A DNA stretch of 62,853 nt from Prevotella sp. (GTDB lineage Bacteria; Bacteroidota; Bacteroidia; Bacteroidales; Bacteroidaceae). Positions 7,838 through 16,083 of the stretch are shown one piece after another; positions within the stretch are counted from its first letter, which is position 1; the number at the start of each line of letters is the position of its first letter. A program made the position numbers and the translations under genes. The notes beneath the pieces are model-generated. The model searched no databases and was not told the origin of the DNA. It saw nothing but the letters and a program-made list of their open reading frames with translations. The stretch is taken from positions 1 through 62,853 of the forward strand of contig JAFPWS010000061.1 in assembly GCA_017412705.1 (NCBI GenBank), given 5' to 3'.

Positions 7838-8191
7838 TGTTTGTTATTTTATAGTTCAATTCAAATCGTCACCGTCATTTTTTCGCTCTAAAACTCTTTA
7901 TTTAAGTAATTTACAAACATCTCCGCTGATTTTTAGTGGACACTAGTGGTTATTTATTGTTATATGAATCTGGGTGCAAAGCTCGAGTAAGCCGAACGCA
8001 ATGGAGCTTGCTCCAATTGCTGAGGCGCCGCCGAGTTTCGCAGTGTGATGAAATCACGCCGCAAAGGTACGGCGAATATTTGGAATAATTGACACCCTGA
8101 TTGCGGAGAAACTTTCACTTTCTACGGGAAATGCTCACATGGGGCTGTTCACACGTGAATACTTGTCTCAGAATCTGACCACAAATTTACT
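7838..8191. other. Intergenic stretch with a minus-strand promoter-like leader
   Basis: No gene is seen. A minus-strand TACCTTTG box lies near 8055 (read in the plus strand as CAAAGGTA) and is followed by a leader block at 8015-8042 that resembles one at 12036-12062. A small hairpin (TGGAGC/GCTCCA) lies at 8002-8014. This could be a short transcript running toward the zinc-ribbon gene at 7837 or a relic of a lost gene. Confidence 0.4.
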
Positions 8192-8231
8192 AAAAAATCG
8201 CACACGGCGTATCATCCGTCTGCGATTTTAT
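8192..8231 (-). terminator. Rho-independent terminator of the thioredoxin-fold gene
   Basis: On the minus strand a long stem (AAAATCGCA paired with TGCGATTTT, with an inner GACGG/CCGT pairing) is followed by a T run. It lies about 30 bases past the stop at 8265. Confidence 0.75.
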
Positions 8232-8264
8232 GATATTTTAGCAGGAAATGGTGAAATACAACTG

Positions 8265-9992
8265 CTACTTCAGCTTCTCCATCGCCCTTTGCAGTTCGTT
8301 CTCGAAGTTGTGGTAGCCACTGACGGCGAAGTTTTCAGCGACGCGGCGGCAGTCGGGCGTGATGGTCTCGTAGTGGGGGATGCCGTTGAACTGGAAGAGG
8401 TCTTGCAGACGGTTGAAGTCGGCGTTGGCGAGGCAGACGGTCTCCTCGCCGGCTAGCCATTCGCTGACGTATTGATGATAGGCTTCGCTGCCCTCGGCGG
8501 TTCGCTCCCCGGCAATGAAAATGAGCTTCACGTCGTCGCGCTTGGCAATCTTGGCGCGTAGGTCTTTGCTCGTCTGAATGGCACTGCGGCAGGGGCCGCA
8601 ACTCATGCTCCAGAAGTCGATGACGAGGAAACGGCCGGGGAATTTGGCGACGAGCGAGCGGATGAGTTCAGCCGCAGGAACTTCGGCCAGCGGCGTGGCG
8701 AGGTCTTTCTGTGACAGTCGGCGGTCGCGGAATTGCTCTGCCCGCTGGCGGATGTAGGGGTTCTGAAAGGCATCGAGATAGAGCGGAAACATCTTGGTGA
8801 GCGTCGGCCAGTTCTCAAGGTTTTCCTTTTTCTTAGCCTCAGTGAGGGTGGTGTCGGCGAGCATGTTTTGAATCCAATAGCCATCTTCGCGCCAAGTGTC
8901 GAACTCGTATGTCATTTCCTTGTAGGCGCACATCTGAGCCAGAAGGTTATATTTATCTGTCCCCATGAATTTTCGCAGGGCTGCGAGTTCGTTGGCAAGT
9001 TTCTTGGAGTGCTTTTCAAAAGTTACCTCCATGCCGCCTTCCTCATTAAGAAGCCTCTCGTACTTGCCTTCGCTGACGGGCTTGGCGTACTGGATGCGGT
9101 TTTGCAAGAAATAATAGCTGCTGCTGGCGAAGAGCAGCGGATTGTCATAATCGATGCGGCGCATGGGGACGTAGGTCTCGCAGTCAAGATATTTCTTCCA
9201 CTCCACGCTGTCGAGAATCTCGGTGTGCCAGACGCTGTCACGCTGCTCGTGTTTTACCAAGCCGTCTGCAATTCTCTCGATACAGCCTATGTAATCCATT
9301 CCAAAGCGTGCCTCGATGTCGGCCAGCGCCAGTTGCACTTCCATCGGCGTGTAGTCCTCGCTGCGGGCAACCTTCTGCAGTTTGGCCATCGCCCGCTTCC
9401 AGACTTCATCGGCCAACTCGTTTGCCTCGTCAAACGTGCCCTCGAACTTCCACAACGGACGCATCACGTCCTCCAGTTTGCGCGACGTGCGGAGCAATCG
9501 TTCCACGTCGCGGCTGCTGCCATTGTTATAGACGCACTCGTATCGGCCGAACATTCCCTTCTGCACGGTAATGTCAATGGTCTCGCCGGGGCGGGCGAAA
9601 AAGTGGATGGCATTGAAGCGCACCTTCGATTCATCGGCAATGAAAGAATTCCAGACGGGATAGCTGGCCTGGAACTTCTTGCAGAACGTGCCGTCGTCGG
9701 CGATGTCGAGCACCAGCACCGTGTTGTTCTTTTCGAATACGTCATTGTAATAACAAGCCATCGACGAGAAGCCGAACCGCTCGGCGTCGTAGTCCTCGAT
9801 GCGGCCTTTGATGGTGATGGTGTCGGTCTTGAACCAGTCGGCGGGCACCGTCCACGGGTTGGCCTCGACGATTTCCTGCATCGTCGGCGCGTTCATGATT
9901 TGTATTTTGTCGTAGATGTATGATACGCCCGTCTTCACGACGATTACTGCGACGATGGCCAGCAGTACGGTAATGATAGTTTTCTTTTTCAT
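8265..9992 (-). CDS. TlpA-like thioredoxin-fold protein, membrane anchored
   Basis: A 575-residue protein. An N-terminal signal anchor (IITVLLAIVAVIVVKTGVSY) places the rest in the periplasm. The middle is a large helical region without a recognised motif. The C-terminal 130 residues are a thioredoxin-like domain with SMSCGPCRSAI (CGPC active site near residue 462) and the cis-proline segment GIPHYETI. This is the architecture of large Bacteroidota TlpA/AhpC-type disulfide reductases. ATG at 9992 is preferred; another in-frame ATG lies two codons upstream. It is monocistronic, with a terminator downstream. A reductase role is inferred from the CxxC; the client is unknown. Confidence 0.8.
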   Translation of the reverse strand: MKKKTIITVLLAIVAVIVVKTGVSYIYDKIQIMNAPTMQEIVEANPWTVPADWFKTDTITIKGRIEDYDAERFGFSSMACYYNDVFEKNNTVLVLDIADDGTFCKKFQASYPVWNSFIADESKVRFNAIHFFARPGETIDITVQKGMFGRYECVYNNGSSRDVERLLRTSRKLEDVMRPLWKFEGTFDEANELADEVWKRAMAKLQKVARSEDYTPMEVQLALADIEARFGMDYIGCIERIADGLVKHEQRDSVWHTEILDSVEWKKYLDCETYVPMRRIDYDNPLLFASSSYYFLQNRIQYAKPVSEGKYERLLNEEGGMEVTFEKHSKKLANELAALRKFMGTDKYNLLAQMCAYKEMTYEFDTWREDGYWIQNMLADTTLTEAKKKENLENWPTLTKMFPLYLDAFQNPYIRQRAEQFRDRRLSQKDLATPLAEVPAAELIRSLVAKFPGRFLVIDFWSMSCGPCRSAIQTSKDLRAKIAKRDDVKLIFIAGERTAEGSEAYHQYVSEWLAGEETVCLANADFNRLQDLFQFNGIPHYETITPDCRRVAENFAVSGYHNFENELQRAMEKLK

Positions 9993-10009
9993 ATACATTT
10001 TTATTATTT

Positions 10010-10251
10010 ATTGCTTGGTTACAAAAACGGCGCGAGTCTGATTCCGCATCCGATTCAGAGGCATCGCCAAACGCCTTCCAGCCAGATATAAGTCTCAGCC
10101 CGCGCCTACTGCGCGAGCATCAACTTCTATCATCTTGGCTGTCTATTTTGGCGAAATTTCTGAATCAAGAATCAAAAAGTCAACGCTTCCTTATGTCGTT
10201 CTATGTCCGTTGGTCTATCCGCTCATATTGTCTTTTCCTTTTATAAAACAC
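10010..10251. other. Short intergenic region, no gene seen
   Basis: The stretch separates the thioredoxin-fold gene from the DUF2442 gene; both are read leftward. A CGCGCC...TGCGCG hairpin lies near 10105. Nothing coding is supported. Confidence 0.4.
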
Positions 10252-10509
10252 TTACGCCGCCACGCCCAATTCGTAAAGATGCTCGGGGGCAATGTCGATG
10301 GTGCCGTCAAGCCAGCAGACCGTCCAGCCGTCAAGGTCGAAGCGGTCGAACACGGCCTTGTCGCGCAGCGGGGCAAAGAGCTGGTACTTCTCGATGAGCG
10401 GCAGGCAGTCGAAGATGCGCTCGCAGCCGTCGTTGAAGGTCAGGTGCAGCCGGTAGTCGTCAAGTGTTCGGGCGGCTGTGACCCATTTCAGTTCGTTTTT
10501 CTGTTCCAT
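10252..10509 (-). CDS. DUF2442 domain protein
   Basis: An 85-residue protein. The pattern YRLHLTFNDGCERIFDCLPL followed by LDGWTVCWLDGTIDIAPEHL is the DUF2442 fold, a small beta-rich domain usually encoded directly after a DUF4160 gene. It follows the DUF4160 reading frame by only 3 bp, in one leftward unit. The pair has been proposed as toxin-antitoxin-like because of its distribution, but the activity is not established. Confidence 0.85.
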   Translation of the reverse strand: MEQKNELKWVTAARTLDDYRLHLTFNDGCERIFDCLPLIEKYQLFAPLRDKAVFDRFDLDGWTVCWLDGTIDIAPEHLYELGVAA

Positions 10510-10512
10510 ACG

Positions 10513-10769
10513 CTAATCCAGCGGGTTGATTTTAACCAGAGTCTCGCCGTTCTCCATGCGCTCCCAGTTCGCCATCAGCTCGTCCTTGTGCTGGTCGAGC
10601 CACTCATAGACCAGCGTAGGGCGCGTCGCGGCATCTGTCCCGTCACCCTGCCCGTCTGTATGTCGATGGTAGCGCGATACTCATTGTAGCGCACGTGGAA
10701 GTGCGGCGGATTGTGGTCGGGCAGGTACATCGTGATGACGATTCCGTAGAAGTGGCAAATCTCTGGCAT
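10513..10769 (-). pseudogene. DUF4160 gene with a one-base frameshift
   Basis: The N-terminal part, MPEICHFYGIVITMYLPDHN then PPHFHVRYNEYRATI, is a clear DUF4160 domain. After residue about 52 (QMPRRALR) the frame departs from the family and ends early. Reading one base over near 10616 restores a family-like tail (LVYEWLDQHKDELMANWE) that runs to a TAG at 10513, directly before the DUF2442 start. A single missing base therefore breaks the gene, unless it is an assembly error. The intact family is about 80 residues. Confidence 0.8.
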
Positions 10770-10879
10770 ATTGTTTCTTTTTTATCGTTTACGTCGGCAA
10801 AGATACGAAATAATTATGAAACATCATGCGATTGTCACGTAAAAAGTGCGTAAAGTGGGGCGTAGATACTTACCACTCG

Positions 10880-10913
10880 TCACAGAATCGTGCAGAATAT
10901 CCCAGAAATTTGG
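10880..10913 (+). promoter_or_regulatory. Operator-like element, copy 2: three CAGAA repeats at 10-bp period
   Basis: CAGAA occurs at 10883, 10893 and 10903. The block matches 3438-3471 at 33 of 34 positions, and its distance to the next TAnnTTTG box (20 bp) is the same. This suggests the same LytTR regulator controls the transcript that now leads into the truncated acetyltransferase and TSUP genes. Confidence 0.65.
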
Positions 10914-10932
10914 CGGTATCAGTAACTATTCG

Positions 10933-10940
10933 TACCTTTG
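10933..10940 (+). promoter_or_regulatory. -7 box upstream of the CatA-like remnant and TSUP gene
   Basis: TACCTTTG followed by CG; it ends 30 bp before the ATG at 10971. Confidence 0.65.
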
Positions 10941-10970
10941 CGGTTGGAAACTTAAAAAAAGAATGATACG

Positions 10971-11141
10971 ATGAAGAGTGAAATAATCCTCCAAGAAGGT
11001 ATCCGTGCTGAGGCATTCACTATGTGGATGTCGCCGCCTGTGCCAATGGTTACGTTGGTGAAAACATTTGATGCCCCCGTTTGGTTAAAGTTAGCAAGAA
11101 GAGTGGTATCTGAAAAACAGGAGGTGAATGGGGATGAGTAA
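10971..11141 (+). pseudogene. N-terminal remnant of a CatA-like O-acetyltransferase
   Basis: A 56-codon frame. RAEAFTMWMSPPVPMVTLVK followed by TFDAPVWLKLARR resembles the first 45 residues of the CatA-like (chloramphenicol-acetyltransferase-fold) family of Bacteroidota, which should continue for about 160 more residues. Similarity stops near 11102 and the frame ends across the TSUP start codon (TAA at 11139-11141). It keeps its own promoter and start codon, so it may now act as a leader peptide translationally coupled to the TSUP gene. The family call rests on recall of the motif, not on a search. Confidence 0.5.
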
Positions 11142-11862
11142 CATAGTGATAGCCATATTTCTGCTGAGTATCGGAGCCAGTTTTGTGCAACGCACCACAG
11201 GCTTTGGCTTTGGCATCTTCATCATGACGATGCTGCCGTTCTTTCTGCCAACATACGGCGAGGCCACAACCCTCTCAGGACTTCTGGCCATTACCACATC
11301 GGCTGTCATTGTGTGTCGACTGAAAGCCTATGTTACTTGGAAACGGCTTTGGCCGATACTGCTGACGTTTATGGTTGTTTCGACAATAGCCATTTTTGCC
11401 TTGACCCGTATAGAAGACCATATCTTGAAACGGATTCTGGGTGTGGCTTTGATAGTCACCAGTGTTTACTTTGCGCTGTTCAGCCAAAAGATCAAGTTGC
11501 CGACAACCAAGAAAGTGCAGGTAGGTGCTGGTACACTCAGTGGACTGATGGGAGGCTTCTTTGGAATGCAAGGCCCGCCTGCCGTGCTCTATTTCATCCA
11601 GTCGGAACCCACCAAGGAGCACTATATGGCGATGGCACAGACCTACTTTCTGATTGGCAACGTGATGATGACTTTTGTTCGCGCCTTTAACGGTTTCTTC
11701 ACCACGACCGTGATGACAGATTATTGTTTCGGACTTGGTGGAGTCGTCATCGGCACAAATTTGGGAGCCTATGTCTTCAAGCACATTCCCAACCGCATCT
11801 TCCGATACATTGTCTATGCCTATATCGCAGTGAGCGGTGTGATTATTCTAATGACAAATTGA
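11128..11862 (+). CDS. TSUP-family (TauE/SafE) membrane permease, copy A
   Basis: A 244-residue, roughly eight-helix integral membrane protein. The N-terminal repeat has GASFVQRTTGFGFGIFIMTM and the second half has GTLSGLMGGFFGMQGPPAVL, the paired glycine-rich motifs of the TauE/SafE sulfite and organosulfonate exporter family. The alternative start is ATG at 11134, two codons in. A copy with about nine-tenths protein identity lies at 60890-61624. Here the gene sits between two truncated genes and is transcribed from the promoter of the first. The transported anion cannot be inferred. Confidence 0.85.
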   Translation: MGMSNIVIAIFLLSIGASFVQRTTGFGFGIFIMTMLPFFLPTYGEATTLSGLLAITTSAVIVCRLKAYVTWKRLWPILLTFMVVSTIAIFALTRIEDHILKRILGVALIVTSVYFALFSQKIKLPTTKKVQVGAGTLSGLMGGFFGMQGPPAVLYFIQSEPTKEHYMAMAQTYFLIGNVMMTFVRAFNGFFTTTVMTDYCFGLGGVVIGTNLGAYVFKHIPNRIFRYIVYAYIAVSGVIILMTN

Positions 11863-11864
11863 AT

Positions 11865-11957
11865 ATGGTAATGCATGTAACCACCAGTTTCCACCTGCAT
11901 AGCGGTTGTTGCCTCACTTACCGTCAATTCACCTGTATGTTTCAATCCGAGCTCCAT
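11865..11957 (-). pseudogene. Two gene stubs: ygjP-like start and thioesterase N-terminus
   Basis: Directly after the TSUP stop, bases about 11865-11881 match the first codons of the ygjP-like gene that follows the second TSUP copy at 61626 (ATGGyAATrCAkGTAAC), but the similarity ends there. From 11882 the minus strand reads, from ATG at 11957, MELGLKHTGELTVSEATTAM. This looks like the start of a hotdog-fold thioesterase of the fluoroacetyl-CoA thioesterase type, cut off after about 25 residues. A deletion seems to have joined the two. The thioesterase identification is by recall. Confidence 0.45.
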
Positions 11958-12017
11958 CATAATTCATAAATATTGTAAAGTTGAGTGCGAAAATGCGACA
12001 AATCAAACAAGAATGAG

Positions 12018-12025
12018 TACCTTTG
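12018..12025 (+). promoter_or_regulatory. -7 box of the MBL-fold gene
   Basis: TACCTTTG followed by CA. The leader that follows (12036-12062) resembles the one at 8042-8015 on the other strand. Confidence 0.6.
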
Positions 12026-12109
12026 CAAATAAATTGCGAAAGCGGGCTGCACCTCAGCAATTATCTTGGCCGTTATAGGTCTGTTAATACTAAAAAAGAA
12101 ACAATCAAA

Positions 12110-12910
12110 ATGTATATGATGAAGTGGACAGTACTATCAGATAACCGCTCGAGTGACAGTTCGTTAGAGACGGAACACGGCCTGTCTGTCCTGTTAGAGA
12201 CGGGGAAGCATAGAATTCTGCTTGATACTGGAGCCAGTGATGTCTTTATACGCAATGCCGAGAAGACGGGTATTGATCTCAGTACGGTAGACTATGTGTT
12301 TATCTCTCACGGGCATAACGACCATGCAGGAGGATTACAGCATTTTATGGGCATCAACGACAGGGCTAAAGTCATCGTCTCACCTCATGCTTTAAACGGA
12401 AGTTTCTACTCCAGGCGTCGGTACTTGCATAGCATCACAACTGAGTGGCCTGAGAACTTAGAGGGCAGACTCATGCTGGTTGACAGGTCTTGTGAGATAA
12501 CTGAGGGGCTGCATATCTTAGCCCATATTCCCCAAATTCATCCTATTCCACAAGGAAACCAGTATTTGTTTGTCCAGGACGAAAACGGTGAATATGTGAA
12601 GGATGATTTCCGTCACGAGCTGGCTCTTTATACAGAGGGGCTGTTGTTTACGGGGTGCGCCCATAGCGGACTGGAGAACATTCTGACGGCTTGTCCCTGG
12701 CCTGTCCATACGGTTGTCGGAGGTTTTCATTTGCTTGACGGGCAGGAATCGAAAGAAGAACTGACCGAATTAGCACAGAGACTGAAAGACAATTACCCCA
12801 ATACGCGGTTCTATACCAGTCATTGCACAGGCGATAGCGTGTTTGAAGTAATGAAGGACGTGATGGGTGAACAGTTGCACTCATTCTGTTGCGGAACACA
12901 ATTTGCATAG
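12110..12910 (+). CDS. MBL-fold metallo-hydrolase (DHPS-like)
   Basis: A 266-residue metallo-beta-lactamase fold protein. SHGHNDHAGGL is the HxHxDH zinc motif; FTGCAHSGLENIL and YTSHCTGDSVFEVM supply the later ligands. This is the subgroup often annotated as 7,8-dihydropterin-6-methyl-4-(beta-D-ribofuranosyl)-aminobenzene-5'-phosphate synthase. The true substrate in bacteria is generally unknown. The longer frame beginning at 12023 starts inside the promoter, so ATG at 12110 (or 12119) is used. The stop is immediately followed by the start of a lipoprotein gene. Confidence 0.85.
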   Translation: MYMMKWTVLSDNRSSDSSLETEHGLSVLLETGKHRILLDTGASDVFIRNAEKTGIDLSTVDYVFISHGHNDHAGGLQHFMGINDRAKVIVSPHALNGSFYSRRRYLHSITTEWPENLEGRLMLVDRSCEITEGLHILAHIPQIHPIPQGNQYLFVQDENGEYVKDDFRHELALYTEGLLFTGCAHSGLENILTACPWPVHTVVGGFHLLDGQESKEELTELAQRLKDNYPNTRFYTSHCTGDSVFEVMKDVMGEQLHSFCCGTQFA

Positions 12911-13363
12911 ATGAAGAAATATGTATTTATAGCTCTGCTTTTATGCTCATGTCATAACAGCAAAACAAATCAGGCAAACGATTCTGATTTGCAAAAGGAA
13001 ATACAAGCCTCACCGAGTGCTAACCCTTCAGAGGGTAAGATAACGGCTGAAATGGCATACGAGGGGGTAGACAACTACTGCCATGAAGAGTATGACTGGA
13101 GTGTCGCAGAGGACAATCCGGACATGATGTATATACAGATGGGCGAAGAGACGGAAACAATGTATCAAGTGGTGTTCCGTAGCTATACAGGTGCATTTGT
13201 GTATTTCTATGTCGATAAGACAAGCGGCACAACAAAAATAGTAGAGAAAGCCCCTGTTCTTGGCGTAGAGGAAGCCGACGGTGAGTACCAATCGTCCGAC
13301 GGTGAGCACCAGTCGTCATTAGGAACCATTAACCTGTTTGACTACATAGGGAAGAAGAACTGA
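12911..13363 (+). CDS. Hypothetical lipoprotein
   Basis: A 150-residue protein with a lipoprotein signal peptide (KKYVFIALLLCSCHNSK). The mature part is acidic and ends with an imperfect repeat (GEYQSSDGEHQSS). It starts on the base after the MBL-fold stop, so the two are co-transcribed. No family is recognised. Confidence 0.7.
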   Translation: MKKYVFIALLLCSCHNSKTNQANDSDLQKEIQASPSANPSEGKITAEMAYEGVDNYCHEEYDWSVAEDNPDMMYIQMGEETETMYQVVFRSYTGAFVYFYVDKTSGTTKIVEKAPVLGVEEADGEYQSSDGEHQSSLGTINLFDYIGKKN

Positions 13364-13374
13364 CTGACTTAGAC

Positions 13375-14019
13375 TTACTGCCCTGAAGGCGTTTCCGAGC
13401 CGTCCGCTGCCGTGTTCCGCCCGGCTTGCTGCCGTTTCGCGCCCCGTCCTCTGCCAGATCGCGCCCCGTCCGCCATACCGTTCGTGCCACCGCATAGGTA
13501 CGAAGCATTTCCCCCCGCGCCTTTTTTCTGTATTGTACGCAGCCGGGCAGTGAGAGGCATGGCGGCATAGGTCTTCCATTCGGTGCAACCGTGGGGATTG
13601 CGGCTAAGGTAGTCGAGGTCGTGCATGTGGGCGTAGGCCTCCATCTCGAAGGGGTTGAGCAGGTAGCCTGCGTTCTTGAGATGCCGTTGGTAGGGCAATG
13701 CACGGAGCCAGTAGAGGAAGTACTTCCAGTAGAAGCAGAGCCAGGAGTCGTGTGTGGAGCGTGCCTGGTAGAGGTGTATCATCTCATGGTTCTTCATAGC
13801 CTGCGTGTCGTGGTTTTTCGCTCCGAAGGCAGCGGTGTGGCACGCATTGAGAGCCTCGGCCTCGTCGGTGGTGTGGGTGATGATGTGTCCGAAGAAGGTC
13901 AGCCCGTCGTATCCCTTTCGAATCCAGAAGGGCAGGGCGATGGCTTTCATGTCGTCAGTAAGGCTTGGACGTACGGTATGAAGCATGAGAGGTATGATGG
14001 AAAGAAATCCGTGTCTCAT
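13375..14019 (-). CDS. Hypothetical protein with HEMIH motif
   Basis: A 214-residue protein. NHEMIHLYQARS resembles an HExxH metalloprotease site, with a hydrophobic segment (WLCFYWKYFLYWLRALPY) and an acidic region (NPFEMEAYAHMHD) after it that could supply the third ligand. The last 50 residues are rich in Gly, Ala, Arg and Gln and look low-complexity. Its ATG overlaps the stop of the ligase gene (ATGA), so it is translated with it. No named family is recognised; a peptidase-like fold is inference. Confidence 0.6.
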   Translation of the reverse strand: MRHGFLSIIPLMLHTVRPSLTDDMKAIALPFWIRKGYDGLTFFGHIITHTTDEAEALNACHTAAFGAKNHDTQAMKNHEMIHLYQARSTHDSWLCFYWKYFLYWLRALPYQRHLKNAGYLLNPFEMEAYAHMHDLDYLSRNPHGCTEWKTYAAMPLTARLRTIQKKGAGGNASYLCGGTNGMADGARSGRGRGAKRQQAGRNTAADGSETPSGQ

Positions 14020-16061
14020 TGTTGCTCTGCGTGCTGTGAGTCCGGGGACGTCACTCCCTGCGTGGCGTAGCGGGCTATGAAGTCGTCCTCGGAGAGGATT
14101 GGTATGCCCAGCTGCTGTGCTTTCTTGTTCTTGCCCGAGGTGGAGGTGACATCATTATTAATAAGGTAGGAGGTGCTTCCGCTGACAGCAGAGGCTACCT
14201 TGCCGCCCTGCGACTCGATGTAGGCTTTGAGGTCGTTGCGGTTCTTGTAGTGGTGGACGTCGCCGGTAATGACGAAGGTGAGTCCGTCGCAGCGTGTCCC
14301 TGTGGGTGCGAGGTCGGGTGACGACACCTGTAAGTGGGTCATGAGGTGCTGGTAGCGGGCGTAGTTGTTGGCGTCGCGGAACCAGCTGACAAACTGTGCC
14401 GACTTCTCGGGCCCGATGCCTGCCACGTGTGCGAAGACTTCCTGTGGAGCCACGGGGGCAGCAAAGAGGTCGTCACTCTGCCGGCGCGTGAGGGCCACGA
14501 GTTCGTCGAGGGGATAGGCCGAGAGCAGTCGTCGGCAGACGTCGAGTCCGCAGAGGGGGATGTTGAGGGCAAAGAGCAAGCGATGGGCCTCTACCTGTCG
14601 TGAACGGTCTATGCTGTTCATGATGTTGCTGGCAGAACGTTCGCCAAAGCCTTCCATCTGTGCCAGCTCGCGGATGTGCTGGCGGAGGGTGTAAAGGTCG
14701 GCATACTCCGACACCCAACCCAGGTTGATGAACTTGGCAAGCGTCTGCTCAGAGATGCCGTCGATGTTCATGCCTTCCTTGGACACAAAGCGGGCGAACT
14801 TCTTAAGCTGCTTGGCGGGACACTGCGGATTGGTGCAGTGGAGGGTCTTAGTGGCGCTGGCCTCGCTGACTGAGACGACGGCAGTGGCGTGGCAGACAGG
14901 GCAGTGGTTAGGAACGGTGAAGACCCCTATGGACTGCACCACCTGTACCACCTTGGGGATGATTTTGTTGGCCTTGATGACGCTGAGCTGCGTGCCGGGA
15001 CCACCCATGCCCAGACGCTCGCATTCGCTGATGTTGCAGAGCGAGGCACGGCGTACAGTGGTGCCCTCGAGCTCGACGGGCTCGAAGATGGCTACTGGCG
15101 AGATTGTGCTGGCTGCGCAGGACCACTCGATGTCCTTAAGGGTGGTCTTCGCGGTCTCGTCCTGCCATTTGAAGGCCAATCCGGCACGTGTGGCATGGTG
15201 GCCTGTGACGCTGCCTGTCCGGGCATAGTCGGTGTCGTCGTAGCAGACGACTAGTCCGTCGACGGGGAAAGGGTTCTGGCGTGAGGTAACCTTTTGGGTA
15301 AAGGCATTGACAACGTGAGCGACAGCACTACTTTCCGGCAGTTCCACCTGTTGGCGTTCGACGGTGTTGAAACCCATCCGGTCGAGCCATGCCATGCGTG
15401 CTCCCCAGGAGGTGAGCTGCTGGTCGGTATGGACGAGGGTGAAGGGTATCCAGCGCAGGTGGCGGTCCATGATGTCCTGCGGGTCCTTGACGGACAGCGA
15501 ACCGCTTGCCAGGTTGCGTGGGTTGGCATAGTCCTCGCCGCTCTCCATGAGGTAGCGGTCGAAGTCGTCATAGGAGATGACGGCCTCGCCACGGATGACG
15601 ACGTGGCCTGTGGCCTGGATGGTAGCCGGTATGCCGTTGATGGCGCGGTGCAGGTGGGTGATGTTGGTGCCGATGTGTCCGTTGCCTCGTGTGACGATGC
15701 GCGAGAGGCGCCCTTCGTCGTAGGTGACGACAAGGGTCAGTCCGTCGAGTTTCCACGAGATCCAGATGGGTCTGCCGTCAGCCCACTTGACGAGTTCAGA
15801 GAGCTGCTTGGTCTTGGCCAGTGAGAGGGCTGGATACTCGTGCTCCTCCTTCTGTCCCTGTGTGCTGTCCTCGCTTACTTTCTGCGTGGGAGAGTCGGGC
15901 AGGGCAGTGCCAGTCTCGGTTTCCAGACGGCGTAGCTCGTCGAAGAGCTGGTCCCACTCGAAGTCGGTCATCAGTTCGGTGCGTCCGTTGTAGTAGGCGT
16001 CGCTGGCTGCATTCAGCTCCTGCACGAGCTGCTTCATGCGTAATATGTTCTCTTCAGGCAT
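14016..16061 (-). CDS. NAD-dependent DNA ligase, divergent LigA-like
   Basis: A 681-residue enzyme sealing nicks with NAD+. Domains in order: Ia region; adenylation domain with SWKLDGLTL (catalytic Lys104); OB fold; four-cysteine zinc finger (CPVC, then CTNPQC); helix-hairpin-helix region (LAQMEGFGERSASNIMNSID); C-terminal BRCT (GLTFVITGDVHHYKNRNDLK). Compared with the housekeeping Bacteroidota LigA, it has WKLDGLT in place of PKxDG and RGNG instead of RGDG after the adenylation site, so it may be a second, specialised ligase. It is divergent from the gene at 16194. Confidence 0.88.
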   Translation of the reverse strand: MPEENILRMKQLVQELNAASDAYYNGRTELMTDFEWDQLFDELRRLETETGTALPDSPTQKVSEDSTQGQKEEHEYPALSLAKTKQLSELVKWADGRPIWISWKLDGLTLVVTYDEGRLSRIVTRGNGHIGTNITHLHRAINGIPATIQATGHVVIRGEAVISYDDFDRYLMESGEDYANPRNLASGSLSVKDPQDIMDRHLRWIPFTLVHTDQQLTSWGARMAWLDRMGFNTVERQQVELPESSAVAHVVNAFTQKVTSRQNPFPVDGLVVCYDDTDYARTGSVTGHHATRAGLAFKWQDETAKTTLKDIEWSCAASTISPVAIFEPVELEGTTVRRASLCNISECERLGMGGPGTQLSVIKANKIIPKVVQVVQSIGVFTVPNHCPVCHATAVVSVSEASATKTLHCTNPQCPAKQLKKFARFVSKEGMNIDGISEQTLAKFINLGWVSEYADLYTLRQHIRELAQMEGFGERSASNIMNSIDRSRQVEAHRLLFALNIPLCGLDVCRRLLSAYPLDELVALTRRQSDDLFAAPVAPQEVFAHVAGIGPEKSAQFVSWFRDANNYARYQHLMTHLQVSSPDLAPTGTRCDGLTFVITGDVHHYKNRNDLKAYIESQGGKVASAVSGSTSYLINNDVTSTSGKNKKAQQLGIPILSEDDFIARYATQGVTSPDSQHAEQQ

Positions 16062-16083
16062 TGTTCTTCGTTTTTTGTTTGGG

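Noticed and set aside
8733-9923. A 396-codon plus-strand frame opposite the thioredoxin-fold gene
   Set aside because: Antisense to a gene with signal anchor, CGPC motif and terminator; its translation has no recognised family and looks like a mirror of the real gene.
11724-11969. An 81-codon plus-strand frame at the end of TSUP copy A
   Set aside because: It crosses the TSUP gene end and the gene stubs in an unrelated frame, with no start signal.
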